A stretch of DNA of 33,907 bases, from NCBI GenBank assembly GCA_944393485.1, contig CALYAJ010000019.1, forward strand, positions 1 to 33,907, read 5' to 3'. Below the pieces are notes generated by a model. The model saw nothing but the letters and a program-made list of their open reading frames with translations, was not told where the DNA came from and ran no database searches. Below are positions 16,339 through 25,328 of this stretch, one piece after another. The stretch comes from an uncultured Clostridia bacterium (GTDB lineage Bacteria; Bacillota; Clostridia; TANB77; CAG-508). The stretch's first letter is position 1, and every line of letters starts with the position of its first letter. Both the position numbers and the translations under genes were made by a program.

Positions 16339-18063
16339 TTATAAATTAGCAAATTTTTTTAAATCTTCTTTTAACTTATTAGCTTTTTCTATAGAATCAT
16401 TAATGCTTGTTCCTTTTACTCCTATATAAAACTTAATCTTTGGTTCAGTTCCAGAAGGTCTAACACATACCCATGCTCCATCTTCTAAATCATAATATAA
16501 TACATTAGATTCTGGAAGTCCTGTAACTGTTTCTTGTTTAGTTTCTAAGTCTATAATTTTATTTGTTTTATAATCTCTAAATTCTTTTACTTTATATTCT
16601 CCAATTTTTTCTGGAATACTTTTTCTTAAATTCTCCATAATTTCTTTTATTTTTCTTGCACCATCTGCACCTTCCATAGTTATAGACAACAAGTCTTCTT
16701 TAAAGTATCCGTACTTTTCGTAAATATTAATCATTTGATCCCATAGTGTTAAACCATGTTCCTTATAATATGCTGCAGCTTCGCATAGTGCCATTACTGC
16801 TGCTATACCATCTTTATCTCTTGCATGTGTTCCAATTAAGCATCCATAGCTTTCTTCAAATCCAAATAAATATGTATGATCTCCAGTTTTCTCAAAATTT
16901 TTAATTTGTTCTCCAATATATTTAAATCCTGTTAGTACTTCTTTTAATTCTATATTATAGTATTTAGCTATACTATCTGCTAAGTTTGAAGAAACTATAG
17001 TTTTTATTAATACACCATTTGCTGGTATTTCATTTCTTTCCTTTTTTTGCGATAATTCATATTCTGCAATTAATAATCCTGACATATTTCCTGTAAAAGG
17101 CATATATTCTCCTGTTTTAGAATCTTTAGCATATACTCCTAATCTATCCGCATCAGGATCTGTTGCTAAAACAATATCTGCATCTTCTTTTTTAGCAAGT
17201 TCTAATGCCAATTTAAATGCCTTTGGATCTTCAGGATTTGGATAATCAACTGTTGGAAAATTTCCATCTGGTAATTCTTGTTCTTTAACTATATATACAT
17301 TTTCAAAACCTAATTTCTTTAAGATTGTTTTTACTGGAATATTTCCTGTTCCATGTAATGGAGTATAAACAATTTTCATATCTTTTTGCTTTTTTATAAT
17401 ATCTGGATTTAATACTAATTTTTCAAGAGTATCCATATATTTTTCATCTATTTCTTTTCCTATTACATTATATAAGCCTTTTTCTTTAGCTTCTTCCTCT
17501 GTTATTTTTTTAATTGCTCCATAATCTTCAATTTTATTTACTTCATTTATTATATCTTTATCAACTGGTGGAACAATTTGAGCTCCATCCTCCCAATAAA
17601 CCTTATATCCGTTATATTTGGGTGGATTGTGACTTGCTGTTATCATTACTCCAGCAATACAATTAAGTTGTCTAACAGCAAATGATAATTCTGGAACAGG
17701 TCTTAATGAATCAAATATATATGTTTTTATTCCATTAGCATTTAAAATTAATGCAGTTTCCTTACTAAATTCTGGTGACATTTTTCTTGAATCATAAGAA
17801 ATTGCAACACCTCTATTTTGTCCATTTTTTTCGATTATATAATTTGCCAATCCTTGTGTTGCTTTTCCAACTGTATAAATATTCATTCTATTTGTTCCAG
17901 CACCTATTACTCCTCTTAATCCTGCTGTTCCAAATTCTAATTCTTTATAAAATCTGTCTTCTATTTCTTCTGGATTGTCTTTTATATTTATTAATTCTTT
18001 TTTTGTTTCTTCATCAAAAACATCACTAGTACACCATTTTTTATATTCATTTAAATATTCCAT
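16339..18063 (-). CDS. pgcA: Phosphoglucomutase / phospho-sugar mutase
   Basis: An alpha-D-phosphohexomutase of 574 residues that interconverts glucose-6-phosphate and glucose-1-phosphate (PgcA/PGM2 type by length). The phospho-serine loop TASHNPPKYNGYKVYW (near residue 145), the magnesium loop DPDADRLGVY, the sugar loop GFEESYG and the phosphate loop RPSGTEPKIKFY are all present. AGGAGG precedes the ATG. The preceding gene on the strand is a UDPGP-family pyrophosphorylase, so together they can take sugar phosphate to UDP-sugar for envelope polymers. It is flanked on both sides by copies of the three-hairpin repeat, and copy C falls in its 5' leader. Mannose or ribose phosphate substrates are less likely. 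Confidence 0.93.
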   Translation of the reverse strand: MEYLNEYKKWCTSDVFDEETKKELINIKDNPEEIEDRFYKELEFGTAGLRGVIGAGTNRMNIYTVGKATQGLANYIIEKNGQNRGVAISYDSRKMSPEFSKETALILNANGIKTYIFDSLRPVPELSFAVRQLNCIAGVMITASHNPPKYNGYKVYWEDGAQIVPPVDKDIINEVNKIEDYGAIKKITEEEAKEKGLYNVIGKEIDEKYMDTLEKLVLNPDIIKKQKDMKIVYTPLHGTGNIPVKTILKKLGFENVYIVKEQELPDGNFPTVDYPNPEDPKAFKLALELAKKEDADIVLATDPDADRLGVYAKDSKTGEYMPFTGNMSGLLIAEYELSQKKERNEIPANGVLIKTIVSSNLADSIAKYYNIELKEVLTGFKYIGEQIKNFEKTGDHTYLFGFEESYGCLIGTHARDKDGIAAVMALCEAAAYYKEHGLTLWDQMINIYEKYGYFKEDLLSITMEGADGARKIKEIMENLRKSIPEKIGEYKVKEFRDYKTNKIIDLETKQETVTGLPESNVLYYDLEDGAWVCVRPSGTEPKIKFYIGVKGTSINDSIEKANKLKEDLKKFANL

Positions 18064-18080
18064 ATTTTCCTCCTAAAGTA

Positions 18081-18223
18081 GAACAAAAGGGGCATGATTA
18101 AAGTTTTATGACTTTTTAAATAACTTATATGCCCCGTCTTTGTTCGTTCGCCAAAATTGCACAGCAATTTTGTGTGAAATTTATTTATATAATAGGAAGT
18201 TCGGAGAACTTTCCTATTATATA
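18081..18223. repeat. Three-hairpin intergenic repeat, copy C
   Basis: Hairpin 1 pairs GAACAAA (18081-18087) and GGGGCAT (18089-18095) with ATGCCCC (18129-18135) and TTTGTTC (18139-18145). Hairpin 2 is AAAATTGC-ACA-GCAATTTT (18153-18171). Hairpin 3 pairs 18186-18202 with 18206-18223 with a single bulge and an AATAGGAA core. Its edge lies about 7 bases upstream of the mutase ribosome site. Confidence 0.72.
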
Positions 18224-18225
18224 AA

Positions 18226-18242
18226 AAGGGCTATAAGCCCTT
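18226..18242 (-). terminator. Terminator of the pyrophosphorylase gene
   Basis: AAGGGCT-(3 bases)-AGCCCTT, followed on the minus strand by TTTTTAT, lies 5 bases past the stop codon at 18247. It directly abuts repeat copy C. Confidence 0.75.
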
Positions 18243-18246
18243 CTTA

Positions 18247-19494
18247 TTATTTAATATTATAATATTTTTTGTATAATTCCCTAGATGTTGCTGGGCTATC
18301 CACACCTTCTGCGTTTTTAACAGGTGCAAATTCTTCTTCTCTTTTTACTCTAAGTATTGCCATTGTTTCCATACTTTCAAACGCGTCAAAAATGAAGGTT
18401 TCATATTTATAAGCATTTGGTTTATCAGCAATAACTAATTTACCATTTTTATCTATATAATCTGCCTTTTTATGTGCAGCATGATATGGTAATTCGTTTT
18501 CTGCAACTTCATTTATTCTTTTCATATTAAATAAATTACAGTTTACATTTGATTCTCCAAATACCAATTCACCTTTTTCATCTCTTAAGTTACACATTTC
18601 TGGTGAAATCTCTGTATATTCTATAACACTTGGCATTTTATTTCTTTTACAAAAAACTCCAACTCTTTCTTCTGGATTAGCTTTAACAACTGATTTTCCA
18701 GCAGCCATACATTTCTTTGATGCTGTAACTCCTAGGAAAATTGGATCTGCCATATTAATTAGAGGATTGTCTACTGGCCCTATAACTAGCCACTCTACAT
18801 TTCTATTATTTAAATCTTTTAATACTCCACTCTTTACCATAGATTTAAATACTCCTCCATGGCCATCTGCTGCTAATTTTATAAATCCTTTTTCATTAAC
18901 TAATATTTTTCCATCTTCCCCTACCATTGGTATTTCGCCTTGAACAAAGAATTTAATTTCATTTTCTGGATATCCAAAGTAATTATTTTCTTTAAAGAAT
19001 TCTACTGTTTCAGCATTATTTTCATTACTTGTCATTATATACCAAGGTATAATTACACCATATTCCTTATTTGCCTTTTTTAATGGCTTACAAATTAATT
19101 CAAATAATGACTCATGAGAATCTAGACCTATATCAAATTTTCCCTTTGGTCCTTTATATCCTAATCTTGTTCCTTGTCCACCAGCAAGAGTTAATACAGC
19201 TAATCTTTTTTCTTTAATTATATTATCTCCAACTTCTTTATATTTTTTATAATCCTCAGGAGATAATTTGCTTTCATCTACATAATCTATTGGTTCAATT
19301 AAATCATCATTTGAATTTATATTTTTATTGTTTTTAGTATTTTCATACAATTTTTTTATTTGTTCAAAATCAATATTTAATATTTGATCAAGTAATTTTT
19401 CTTTTCCTTCATTATCTAATTTGTCATAACAAACTAATAATTGTTCTTGACCGTTTTTCCTTAGTATCTCCTTTACTTTTTCGTATTTTTCCAT
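18247..19494 (-). CDS. UDPGP-family UTP--sugar-1-phosphate uridylyltransferase
   Basis: A 415-residue nucleotidyltransferase. LAGGQGTRLGYKGPKGKFDI (about residues 101-120) is the nucleotide-binding signature of the eukaryote-like UDPGP/UAP family, unrelated in detail to bacterial GalU. GPVDNPL and AADGHGGVF are further family motifs. It makes UDP-glucose or UDP-N-acetylhexosamine from UTP and the sugar-1-phosphate; the UAP-like motif leaves the substrate open. GAGAGG precedes the ATG. It is followed by its own terminator, then repeat C and the mutase gene, whose product could be its substrate. Confidence 0.88.
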   Translation of the reverse strand: MEKYEKVKEILRKNGQEQLLVCYDKLDNEGKEKLLDQILNIDFEQIKKLYENTKNNKNINSNDDLIEPIDYVDESKLSPEDYKKYKEVGDNIIKEKRLAVLTLAGGQGTRLGYKGPKGKFDIGLDSHESLFELICKPLKKANKEYGVIIPWYIMTSNENNAETVEFFKENNYFGYPENEIKFFVQGEIPMVGEDGKILVNEKGFIKLAADGHGGVFKSMVKSGVLKDLNNRNVEWLVIGPVDNPLINMADPIFLGVTASKKCMAAGKSVVKANPEERVGVFCKRNKMPSVIEYTEISPEMCNLRDEKGELVFGESNVNCNLFNMKRINEVAENELPYHAAHKKADYIDKNGKLVIADKPNAYKYETFIFDAFESMETMAILRVKREEEFAPVKNAEGVDSPATSRELYKKYYNIK

Positions 19495-19585
19495 CTTTTT
19501 GCCTCTCTTTATTTTATAATATTATAAATGACATACATAATATTATAATATAAAACTTTTTTCGTCAACACTTACGGCTATTAAT

Positions 19586-20107
19586 TTATGCATTCTTTTT
19601 TTGTTTCTTATACTCGGGAAAAATCTCTTCAATTTCGTGTTCCCCAGAAGTGTTGAGAATCTTATTGCTTTTGTTTAAAATTCCAATAATATTTTTATTA
19701 AATTCTACAATATCGTAACAATTAATTATATTTATTTTAAGTTCATTCTTTTTTAAATATCTATCTATACATAAATTTACATTTTTTATATATTCATTAC
19801 TACCATTTACCAATAAATATATTTCCTTGTCATTTTTTGCTTGATCTAATCTCTCCTTTACCTTTTCATATTTTATTTCTTTTTTATTGTTCCAGTTGAT
19901 ACTATTTATTTTTTCCTTTAATTCTTCTTTTAAATTTAACTTTGATAATAACATTTGAATTACCTTTTCATAATCTTTTTCGAAAAATGTATAAAATTTT
20001 CCGCTTCCTTTTATTTTTCTTTCAATATATGGAAGCAACATTGTAATTAAGTGAACATCATTTACGTAAAAGCTACACATCCTTTTTACATTATTTTTAT
20101 TATACAT
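19586..20107 (-). CDS. Conserved-looking protein of unknown function
   Basis: Not recognised. 173 residues, lysine-rich and probably cytoplasmic, with no membrane segment. The start is the ATG at 20107 with GGAGGG upstream; an earlier in-frame ATG (20146) has no such site. The N-terminal part (NNVKRMCSFYVNDVHLITML) is followed by a helical middle and a C-terminal part with alternating strands (EIYLLVNGSNEYI, then INIINCYDIVEF) that looks like a small alpha/beta fold. It diverges from spoIIR, which raises but does not prove a sporulation link. Confidence 0.72.
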   Translation of the reverse strand: MYNKNNVKRMCSFYVNDVHLITMLLPYIERKIKGSGKFYTFFEKDYEKVIQMLLSKLNLKEELKEKINSINWNNKKEIKYEKVKERLDQAKNDKEIYLLVNGSNEYIKNVNLCIDRYLKKNELKINIINCYDIVEFNKNIIGILNKSNKILNTSGEHEIEEIFPEYKKQKKNA

Positions 20108-20275
20108 AGTATCCCTCCAATTTCTGGTACTTACAAATTTTACCATTTGAGTTTTTAAATGTCAATAATTTCCATTTTGCTTTTTGGTGTTTTCGTCGAC
20201 AAATAATTTAATTACTTTTGTATATTATTATTTTTTTCGTTAATAATTTAAATATATTTTCATTTGGAGGCATTT

Positions 20276-20905
20276 ATGAAAAGAAAATTTGTGTTTATTT
20301 TTTTATTAATTATTTTATTTACATTATTTATATTTTTTTCTTCATTCAACTATGTAAAATCAGTTTCTTCAGATTTGTCTGATTCAATTTTTAGACTTCA
20401 TATTATAGCCAATAGTGATTCTAAAGAAGATCAAGAATTAAAATTAAAAGTTAGAGATTCTGTTATTAATTATATGAACAAGATAATTCCTGAAAATACT
20501 ACAAAAGAAAATATAATTTTTATCGTAAATGAACATCTTCAAGATTTTAAAGAGATTGCTGAAAAAACAATAAAAGAGAATGGTTTTGATTATGTTGTCA
20601 ATATTAATATAGGTAATTTTTATTTTCCTACAAAAACATATGGTGATATTTCTTTTCCTTCTGGAAATTATGATGGGCTAAGAATAGAAATTGGAAGTTC
20701 TTCTGGGCAAAATTGGTGGTGTGTATTATTCCCTCCTCTTTGTTTTGTAAGTCCTACAAATGGCATTGTTCCAGACGATTCAAAAAATGAATTAAAAGAA
20801 AATATAAATTCTGAAGAATATCAAATAATTTCCTCTGGCAATAAAGAAGATTATGAAGATTTGGACATAAAATTTAAATTTAAATTAATAGAATTATTTA
20901 ATTAA
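20276..20905 (+). CDS. spoIIR: Stage II sporulation protein R
   Basis: A secreted forespore signal of 209 residues. In Bacillus it is made under sigma-F and triggers SpoIIGA to process pro-sigma-E in the mother cell. It has an N-terminal hydrophobic export segment (about residues 5-22), the family hallmark FRLHIIANSDSKEDQELKLK, and the C-terminal WWCVLFPPLCF block. GGAGG is 5 bases before the ATG at 20276. It stands alone and diverges from the unknown gene at 19586. It is strong evidence for endospore formation. I could not identify a convincing sigma-F promoter. Confidence 0.95.
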   Translation: MKRKFVFIFLLIILFTLFIFFSSFNYVKSVSSDLSDSIFRLHIIANSDSKEDQELKLKVRDSVINYMNKIIPENTTKENIIFIVNEHLQDFKEIAEKTIKENGFDYVVNINIGNFYFPTKTYGDISFPSGNYDGLRIEIGSSSGQNWWCVLFPPLCFVSPTNGIVPDDSKNELKENINSEEYQIISSGNKEDYEDLDIKFKFKLIELFN

Positions 20906-21030
20906 TATTAAATTTCTTTATTTTATTGTATTTCTAAACTTCTTTACTTTAAAAAATAATTATTAATGAATATATCAGTATTTATCAATATTTTTACTAT
21001 ATAAAAAGTTTAATTTCTTTATAAATAATG

Positions 21031-21059
21031 TTGTCAATATTATTCTTTTATGTTATATT
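21031..21059 (+). promoter_or_regulatory. Promoter upstream of murA
   Basis: TTGTCA (21031-21036), 17 bases and TATATT (21054-21059). A second, weaker pair, TTGATA..TATATA, lies nearer the gene but would place the start almost on the ribosome site. Confidence 0.6.
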
Positions 21060-21070
21060 TTATAGGAAAT

Positions 21071-21093
21071 AGAGTGTTATATCACTCTTTTTT
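21071..21093 (+). terminator. Terminator-like hairpin in the murA leader
   Basis: AGAGTG-(6 bases)-CACTCT followed by a TTTTTT tract. It begins about five bases after the predicted start of transcription. It may end read-through from spoIIR or attenuate murA. Confidence 0.6.
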
Positions 21094-21157
21094 CTTATGT
21101 AAATATAATAAATTTTGATAATATACAAATATACTTTATATATTGGAGGTAATTAAT

Positions 21158-22420
21158 TTGGATAAACTAATAATTACAGGTGGAACTCCTCTTAAAGGAG
21201 AAGTTTCAATAAGTGGAGCAAAAAATGCAGCTATTGCTATCTTACCAGCTACTCTTTTAATAAAAGGTGTTTGCACTATAGAAAATTTACCTAATATAAG
21301 TGATGTAAAAATATCTTGTAAAATATTAGAAGAATTAGGTGCTAAAATAGAATGGTTGGATGCAAATACTATTCGTATAGATACAACAAATATATCATCA
21401 ACACATGCTCCTTTAGATCTTACAAGAAAGTTTAGAGCCTCATATTATTTAATTGGTTCTCTTCTTGGAAGAAGTAAAAGTGTAGAAGTTGGTCTTCCTG
21501 GCGGTTGTAACTTAGGACCTAGACCTATAGATCAACATATAAAAGGTTTTGAAGCCTTAGGTGCAAAAGTTGAAGTTGCACAAGGTAAAATACAAGCAAA
21601 AGCTAAAAAATTAATTGGTAACTCTATTTATTTAGACGTAGTATCTGTTGGAGCTACAATTAATGTTATGCTTTCTGCTGTTCTTGCAGAAGGTACAACA
21701 ACTATTGATAATGCTGCAAAAGAACCACATGTCGTAGATGTTGCAAACTTTTTAAATACTATGGGAGCAGATATTCGTGGAGCTGGTACTGATGTAATAA
21801 AAATTAATGGTGTAAAAGAACTTCATGGAAATGCTACATATTCAGTTGTTCCAGATCAAATTGAAGCAGGTACATTTATGCTTGCTGCAGTTGCATCAAG
21901 AGGAGATATTACAATAAAAAATTGTATTACTAAACACTTGGAATGTGTTACTGCCAAAATATTAGAGATTGGCGCACATGTTGAAGATATTGATGGAGAC
22001 ACAATAAGAGTATGGTGTAATAAAAGACCAAATAAAGCAACTATTAAAACAGCTCCATATCCAGGATTTCCAACAGATTTACAACCTCAAATCGGTGTTG
22101 TTTTATCTACTGCCAAAGGTACAAGCATTATAAATGAAAGTATTTGGGATTCTAGATTCCAATATACAGCAGAATTAAATAAAATGGGGGCTAATATTAC
22201 AGCAACAGGAAAATCTGCTGTTTTTGAAGGTGTTGATGAACTTTCTGCTGCTCCTGTATACTCAAGTGACTTACGTGCAGGTGCTGCATTAATTATAGCT
22301 GGTATTATGGCAAGAGGAAAAACAGAAGTATATAATTTACAACATATTGATAGAGGATATGAAAATATTGAAAATAAATTTAGAAATTTAGGTGCTAAAA
22401 TAGAACGTGTATCAGAATAA
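21158..22420 (+). CDS. murA: UDP-N-acetylglucosamine 1-carboxyvinyltransferase
   Basis: MurA transfers enolpyruvate from PEP to UDP-GlcNAc, the first committed step of peptidoglycan synthesis. The predicted 420 residues match the family. GGCNLGPRPIDQH holds the active-site cysteine (Cys117), the fosfomycin target. GAKNAAIAILPA near the N-terminus and FPTDLQPQIG near residue 310 are further signatures. The start is TTG at 21158, since GGAGG (21145-21149) is 8 bases upstream; a TTG at 21143 overlaps that site and is rejected. It is first in a run with the yycJ-like gene and rlmH. Confidence 0.96.
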   Translation: MDKLIITGGTPLKGEVSISGAKNAAIAILPATLLIKGVCTIENLPNISDVKISCKILEELGAKIEWLDANTIRIDTTNISSTHAPLDLTRKFRASYYLIGSLLGRSKSVEVGLPGGCNLGPRPIDQHIKGFEALGAKVEVAQGKIQAKAKKLIGNSIYLDVVSVGATINVMLSAVLAEGTTTIDNAAKEPHVVDVANFLNTMGADIRGAGTDVIKINGVKELHGNATYSVVPDQIEAGTFMLAAVASRGDITIKNCITKHLECVTAKILEIGAHVEDIDGDTIRVWCNKRPNKATIKTAPYPGFPTDLQPQIGVVLSTAKGTSIINESIWDSRFQYTAELNKMGANITATGKSAVFEGVDELSAAPVYSSDLRAGAALIIAGIMARGKTEVYNLQHIDRGYENIENKFRNLGAKIERVSE

Positions 22421-22439
22421 TGCAAAGGAAGAAGATTAA

Positions 22440-23228
22440 ATGTTAAAGTTTAGAAGTTTATATAGTGGAAGTACAGGAAATAGTTTATATGTAGAAAGTG
22501 AAAATACAAAAATATTAGTTGATAGCGGTGTTAGTATGAAAAAACTAACAACTGCTTTAACTACCAATGATGTTAAGCTAGAAGATATTGATGCGATTAT
22601 TGTTACTCATGAACATTCAGATCATGTACAAAGCTTAGGGATGATATCTTCTAAATATAATATTCCTGTATTTGCTAATGAAAAAACATGGGATGCAATG
22701 CCTAAACAAAGAGACAAAATATCTGACACAAACCAAAAATTCTTTGTATCTTATGAGAAATTTGAAATTGGTGATTTAATAATTGATCCTTTTTCTATTC
22801 CTCATGATGCTGCAGATCCATGTGGTTTTAATATTATGAATAATAAAGATAAAATAAGTATTGCTACAGATATTGGACATATGACAAAAGAAATTGTAGA
22901 CAAACTAGATGGTAGTTCATTTGTTTTATTAGAATCTAACTATGATCCAGAAATTTTAAAATCTGGTAAATATCCATATTATTTAAAAACACGTATTTTA
23001 GGTCCAAATGGACATTTACCAAATGAAATGGCCGGAAAAACAATAGCATATCTATTGAAAGGATCTTTAAAACAAGTAATGCTAGGACATCTAAGTAAAG
23101 AAAATAACTTTCCAGAATTAGCTTATCAAACTGTTATAGAAAAATTAATACAAAGTAATTTTGATGAAAATTCTATTCGTATATCTGTTGCAAGTAGAAT
23201 AGAACCTAGTAAAATAATTGCTGTTTAA
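22440..23228 (+). CDS. yycJ: YycJ/WalJ-like metallo-beta-lactamase-fold hydrolase
   Basis: 262 residues. The metal site THEHSDH (HxHxDH) and the opening SLYSGSTGNSLYVES match the YycJ group, reported in Firmicutes as a DNA exonuclease linked to mismatch repair and chromosome coordination. Other ligands appear in PHDAADPCGF, ATDIGHM and LGHLSKENN. It starts 19 bases after murA with AAAGGAAG upstream. A yycJ...rlmH neighbourhood is known in Firmicutes. Substrate assignment is by family only. Confidence 0.9.
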   Translation: MLKFRSLYSGSTGNSLYVESENTKILVDSGVSMKKLTTALTTNDVKLEDIDAIIVTHEHSDHVQSLGMISSKYNIPVFANEKTWDAMPKQRDKISDTNQKFFVSYEKFEIGDLIIDPFSIPHDAADPCGFNIMNNKDKISIATDIGHMTKEIVDKLDGSSFVLLESNYDPEILKSGKYPYYLKTRILGPNGHLPNEMAGKTIAYLLKGSLKQVMLGHLSKENNFPELAYQTVIEKLIQSNFDENSIRISVASRIEPSKIIAV

Positions 23229-23229
23229 T

Positions 23230-23262
23230 ATCGAAATAATATTTATATTATTTCGATTTTTA
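23230..23262 (+). terminator. Terminator after the yycJ-like gene
   Basis: A near-perfect inverted repeat (ATCGAAATAATAT / ATATTATTTCGAT) followed by TTTT-A-TT, starting two bases after the stop codon. It lies before rlmH, so rlmH depends on read-through or its own promoter. Confidence 0.75.
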
Positions 23263-23291
23263 TTAATTTAAAAGAAAGTGAGAAGATTATC

Positions 23292-23774
23292 ATGCTATCT
23301 ATAAATATTATTTGTGTTGGTAAAATAAAAGAAAATTATTTAAAGGATGCAATTAGTGAGTATTCTAAAAGATTATCTAAATATTGTAATCTAAACATCA
23401 TTGAACTTCCTGATGAAAAGCTTCCTAATCAGCTTAGCCAAAAAAATATTGATGAGGTAAAAAATACTGAAGGAAATAAAATACTTGCTCATATAAAAAA
23501 AGATTCTTACACAATATGTTTAGATTTAAAAGGAAAACAATTTTCTTCTGAAGAATTTTCAGCAAAAATCGATTCTATTGCTTTAAATTTTAATAGCTCT
23601 ATAAATTTTATAATTGGTGGAACTTTAGGCCTTTCAAAAGATGTTTTAGAAAAGGCAAATGAAAAAATTTGTTTTTCTAAAATGACATTTCCACATCAAT
23701 TAATTCGTGTATTTCTATTAGAACAACTTTTTAGAGCTTTTAAGATATCTAATAATGAAACTTATCATTGGTAA
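23292..23774 (+). CDS. rlmH: 23S rRNA pseudouridine-1915 N3-methyltransferase
   Basis: A SPOUT-class methyltransferase of 160 residues modifying helix 69 of 23S rRNA in the assembled ribosome. The SAM-binding knot motifs FIIGGTLGLSKDVLE and FPHQLIRVFLLEQLFRAFKI are present. The C-terminus ends NNETYHW; the YH residues are the conserved end of the family. The ribosome site is weak (GTGAGAAG). Last gene of the murA cluster. Confidence 0.95.
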   Translation: MLSINIICVGKIKENYLKDAISEYSKRLSKYCNLNIIELPDEKLPNQLSQKNIDEVKNTEGNKILAHIKKDSYTICLDLKGKQFSSEEFSAKIDSIALNFNSSINFIIGGTLGLSKDVLEKANEKICFSKMTFPHQLIRVFLLEQLFRAFKISNNETYHW

Positions 23775-23785
23775 TATATGGGGGC

Positions 23786-23875
23786 TACAGAAGGAACATT
23801 ATATTATTTTTTTATCAAACTTATGCTTTTAGGGGAGCTATAATATGTATACACAAAAAAACTGCTCCTTCTGTA
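23786..23875. repeat. Inverted-repeat element between rlmH and spmB
   Basis: TACAGAAGGA (23786-23795) and TCCTTCTGTA (23866-23875) are a perfect 10-bp inverted repeat 70 bases apart; an inner partial helix (ACATTATA with TATAATATGT) extends it. It sits in a 291-base gap between converging genes. It could be a small non-autonomous inverted-repeat element or a structured RNA. I see no clear target-site duplication. The remainder of the gap is AT-rich and shows no gene. Confidence 0.5.
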
Positions 23876-24065
23876 AGATTAATAACTATTTTTAATTTTA
23901 TTTTGGATTTTTTTAGACATAATTTTTAAGATTATATTTTTTATAAAAAAATATATTGAAATAAAAATAAATATTTTTAAAAACATATTTCCTCTTTTTG
24001 ATTTAAATTATTTCTATACTAATACCATATATTCTTTTTGTCAATCAAAATCGTTCGACATAATA

Positions 24066-24590
24066 TTACAAATTTTTAAATATTAATACTGAACTTACTA
24101 TTCCCACAAAATTTGCAATTAATGCTGCAACTAAGGTAAAACGTGTTTTTTTAATATTTATAGAGCTTGTATATAAAGCAATTGTATAAAATACTGTTTC
24201 AGTTGATCCCATTATTGTAGCAGCAATTAATCCTATTTGACTATCAACACCACTAGTCTTTATTATATCTGTTGCAACTGCCATAGATGCTGTTCCTGAA
24301 ATTGGTCGTAAAAGTGCTAATGGCATTATTTCAATTGGAATATTTAAAAACAATAGAACAGGTTTTAAAATATTTATTATAAAATCAATTACTCCAGAAT
24401 TTCTTAACATATTAATTGCCAAGAAAATTGCTAATAATGTTGGAAAAAGCTTTATTACTATCTTGATTCCATTTTTAGCACCTCTTAAAAAAATATCATA
24501 AACATTTTTCTTTTCTGCTATTCCATATCCTATAACCAAAACTATTACTAAAGGTATAATTATAGCAGACATATAATTTATAAATTCCAT
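24066..24590 (-). CDS. spmB: Spore maturation protein B
   Basis: A 174-residue membrane protein with several hydrophobic helices, including NYMSAIIIPLVIVLVIGYGI and FPTLLAIFLAINMLRNSGVI. LRPISGTASMAVATDI and ATIMGSTETVFYTIALY are signatures of the SpmB/nucleoside-recognition (Gate) domain family. In Bacillus SpmA and SpmB are needed for spore core dehydration; they may form a transporter. Its start codon overlaps the spmA stop by one base (TAATG), so the two are translationally coupled. Confidence 0.93.
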   Translation of the reverse strand: MEFINYMSAIIIPLVIVLVIGYGIAEKKNVYDIFLRGAKNGIKIVIKLFPTLLAIFLAINMLRNSGVIDFIINILKPVLLFLNIPIEIMPLALLRPISGTASMAVATDIIKTSGVDSQIGLIAATIMGSTETVFYTIALYTSSINIKKTRFTLVAALIANFVGIVSSVLIFKNL

Positions 24591-25171
24591 TACTTTTCCT
24601 TTCTTTTTGACAATAATTTTACAGTTAAAATCCCTGCACTAGCAGCAACTATTGTTGAAATCCACACAGGAATAATTATTTTAGCAGGATTACTTGAACC
24701 TAAAGAACTTCTTATTGCAATTATAGTAGTAGGAATTATTTGGATTGATGCTGTATTTAAAACTAAAAACATAATCATTGTATCTGATAATTTTTCTTTG
24801 TCTGGATTTTCTTCTTGTAATGCTTGCATCGCTTTTAAACCTAACGGTGTTGCGGCATTTCCTAATCCTAATAAATTAGCTACAATATTCATTGTCATTT
24901 CCTCATAAGCTTTACTTTTAATATTTAATTTTGGAAATAAAAATCTCATAAATGGTCGTAAAATTTTTTTTATTTTATCTATTAAAGTAGTTTCTTTAAT
25001 AATTTGCATTATCCCATTCCACATACACATTATTCCTAAAAAGCTTAATATCATTTCCACAGTTTGTGAACAAGAATTGAATATTGATTCATTTAATTCT
25101 GGTATTTTTAAATTTAATAATGCATAGATAAATGAAATTATTATAAAAAAAGGCCAAATTTTATTTAACAT
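24590..25171 (-). CDS. spmA: Spore maturation protein A
   Basis: A 193-residue membrane protein with the same Gate-type domain as SpmB. LGLGNAATPLGLKAMQALQE and NTASIQIIPTTIIAIRSSLG are diagnostic for SpmA. It is first in the spmAB pair. GGGGGAAG precedes the ATG. A CATAATAT sequence (on the minus strand, 25192-25199) resembles a sigma-E -10 element, which would suit mother-cell expression, but I find no firm -35 partner. Confidence 0.93.
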   Translation of the reverse strand: MLNKIWPFFIIISFIYALLNLKIPELNESIFNSCSQTVEMILSFLGIMCMWNGIMQIIKETTLIDKIKKILRPFMRFLFPKLNIKSKAYEEMTMNIVANLLGLGNAATPLGLKAMQALQEENPDKEKLSDTMIMFLVLNTASIQIIPTTIIAIRSSLGSSNPAKIIIPVWISTIVAASAGILTVKLLSKRKEK

Positions 25172-25256
25172 TTTCTTCCCCCATATTTAATAATATTATG
25201 GAATTTTAAATATATACATATCTTCCAAAAATAGGAAATTTAATTTAATTGTATGG

Positions 25257-25285
25257 TTGACCAATTTACTTTTGTATGATATGAT
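25257..25285 (+). promoter_or_regulatory. Promoter of the abrB-like gene
   Basis: TTGACC (25257-25262), 17 bases and TATGAT (25280-25285), 43 bases before the start codon. Confidence 0.78.
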
Positions 25286-25328
25286 TATATCGTAAGTTGT
25301 CGTTTAATTAGTTAGGAGGATATGGAGC

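Noticed and set aside
23845-23895. 16-residue CxxC micro-ORF (MYTQKNCSFCKINNYF) with GGGGAG upstream
   Set aside because: It is very short and overlaps the inverted-repeat arm, which itself creates the CSFC codons; no independent support.
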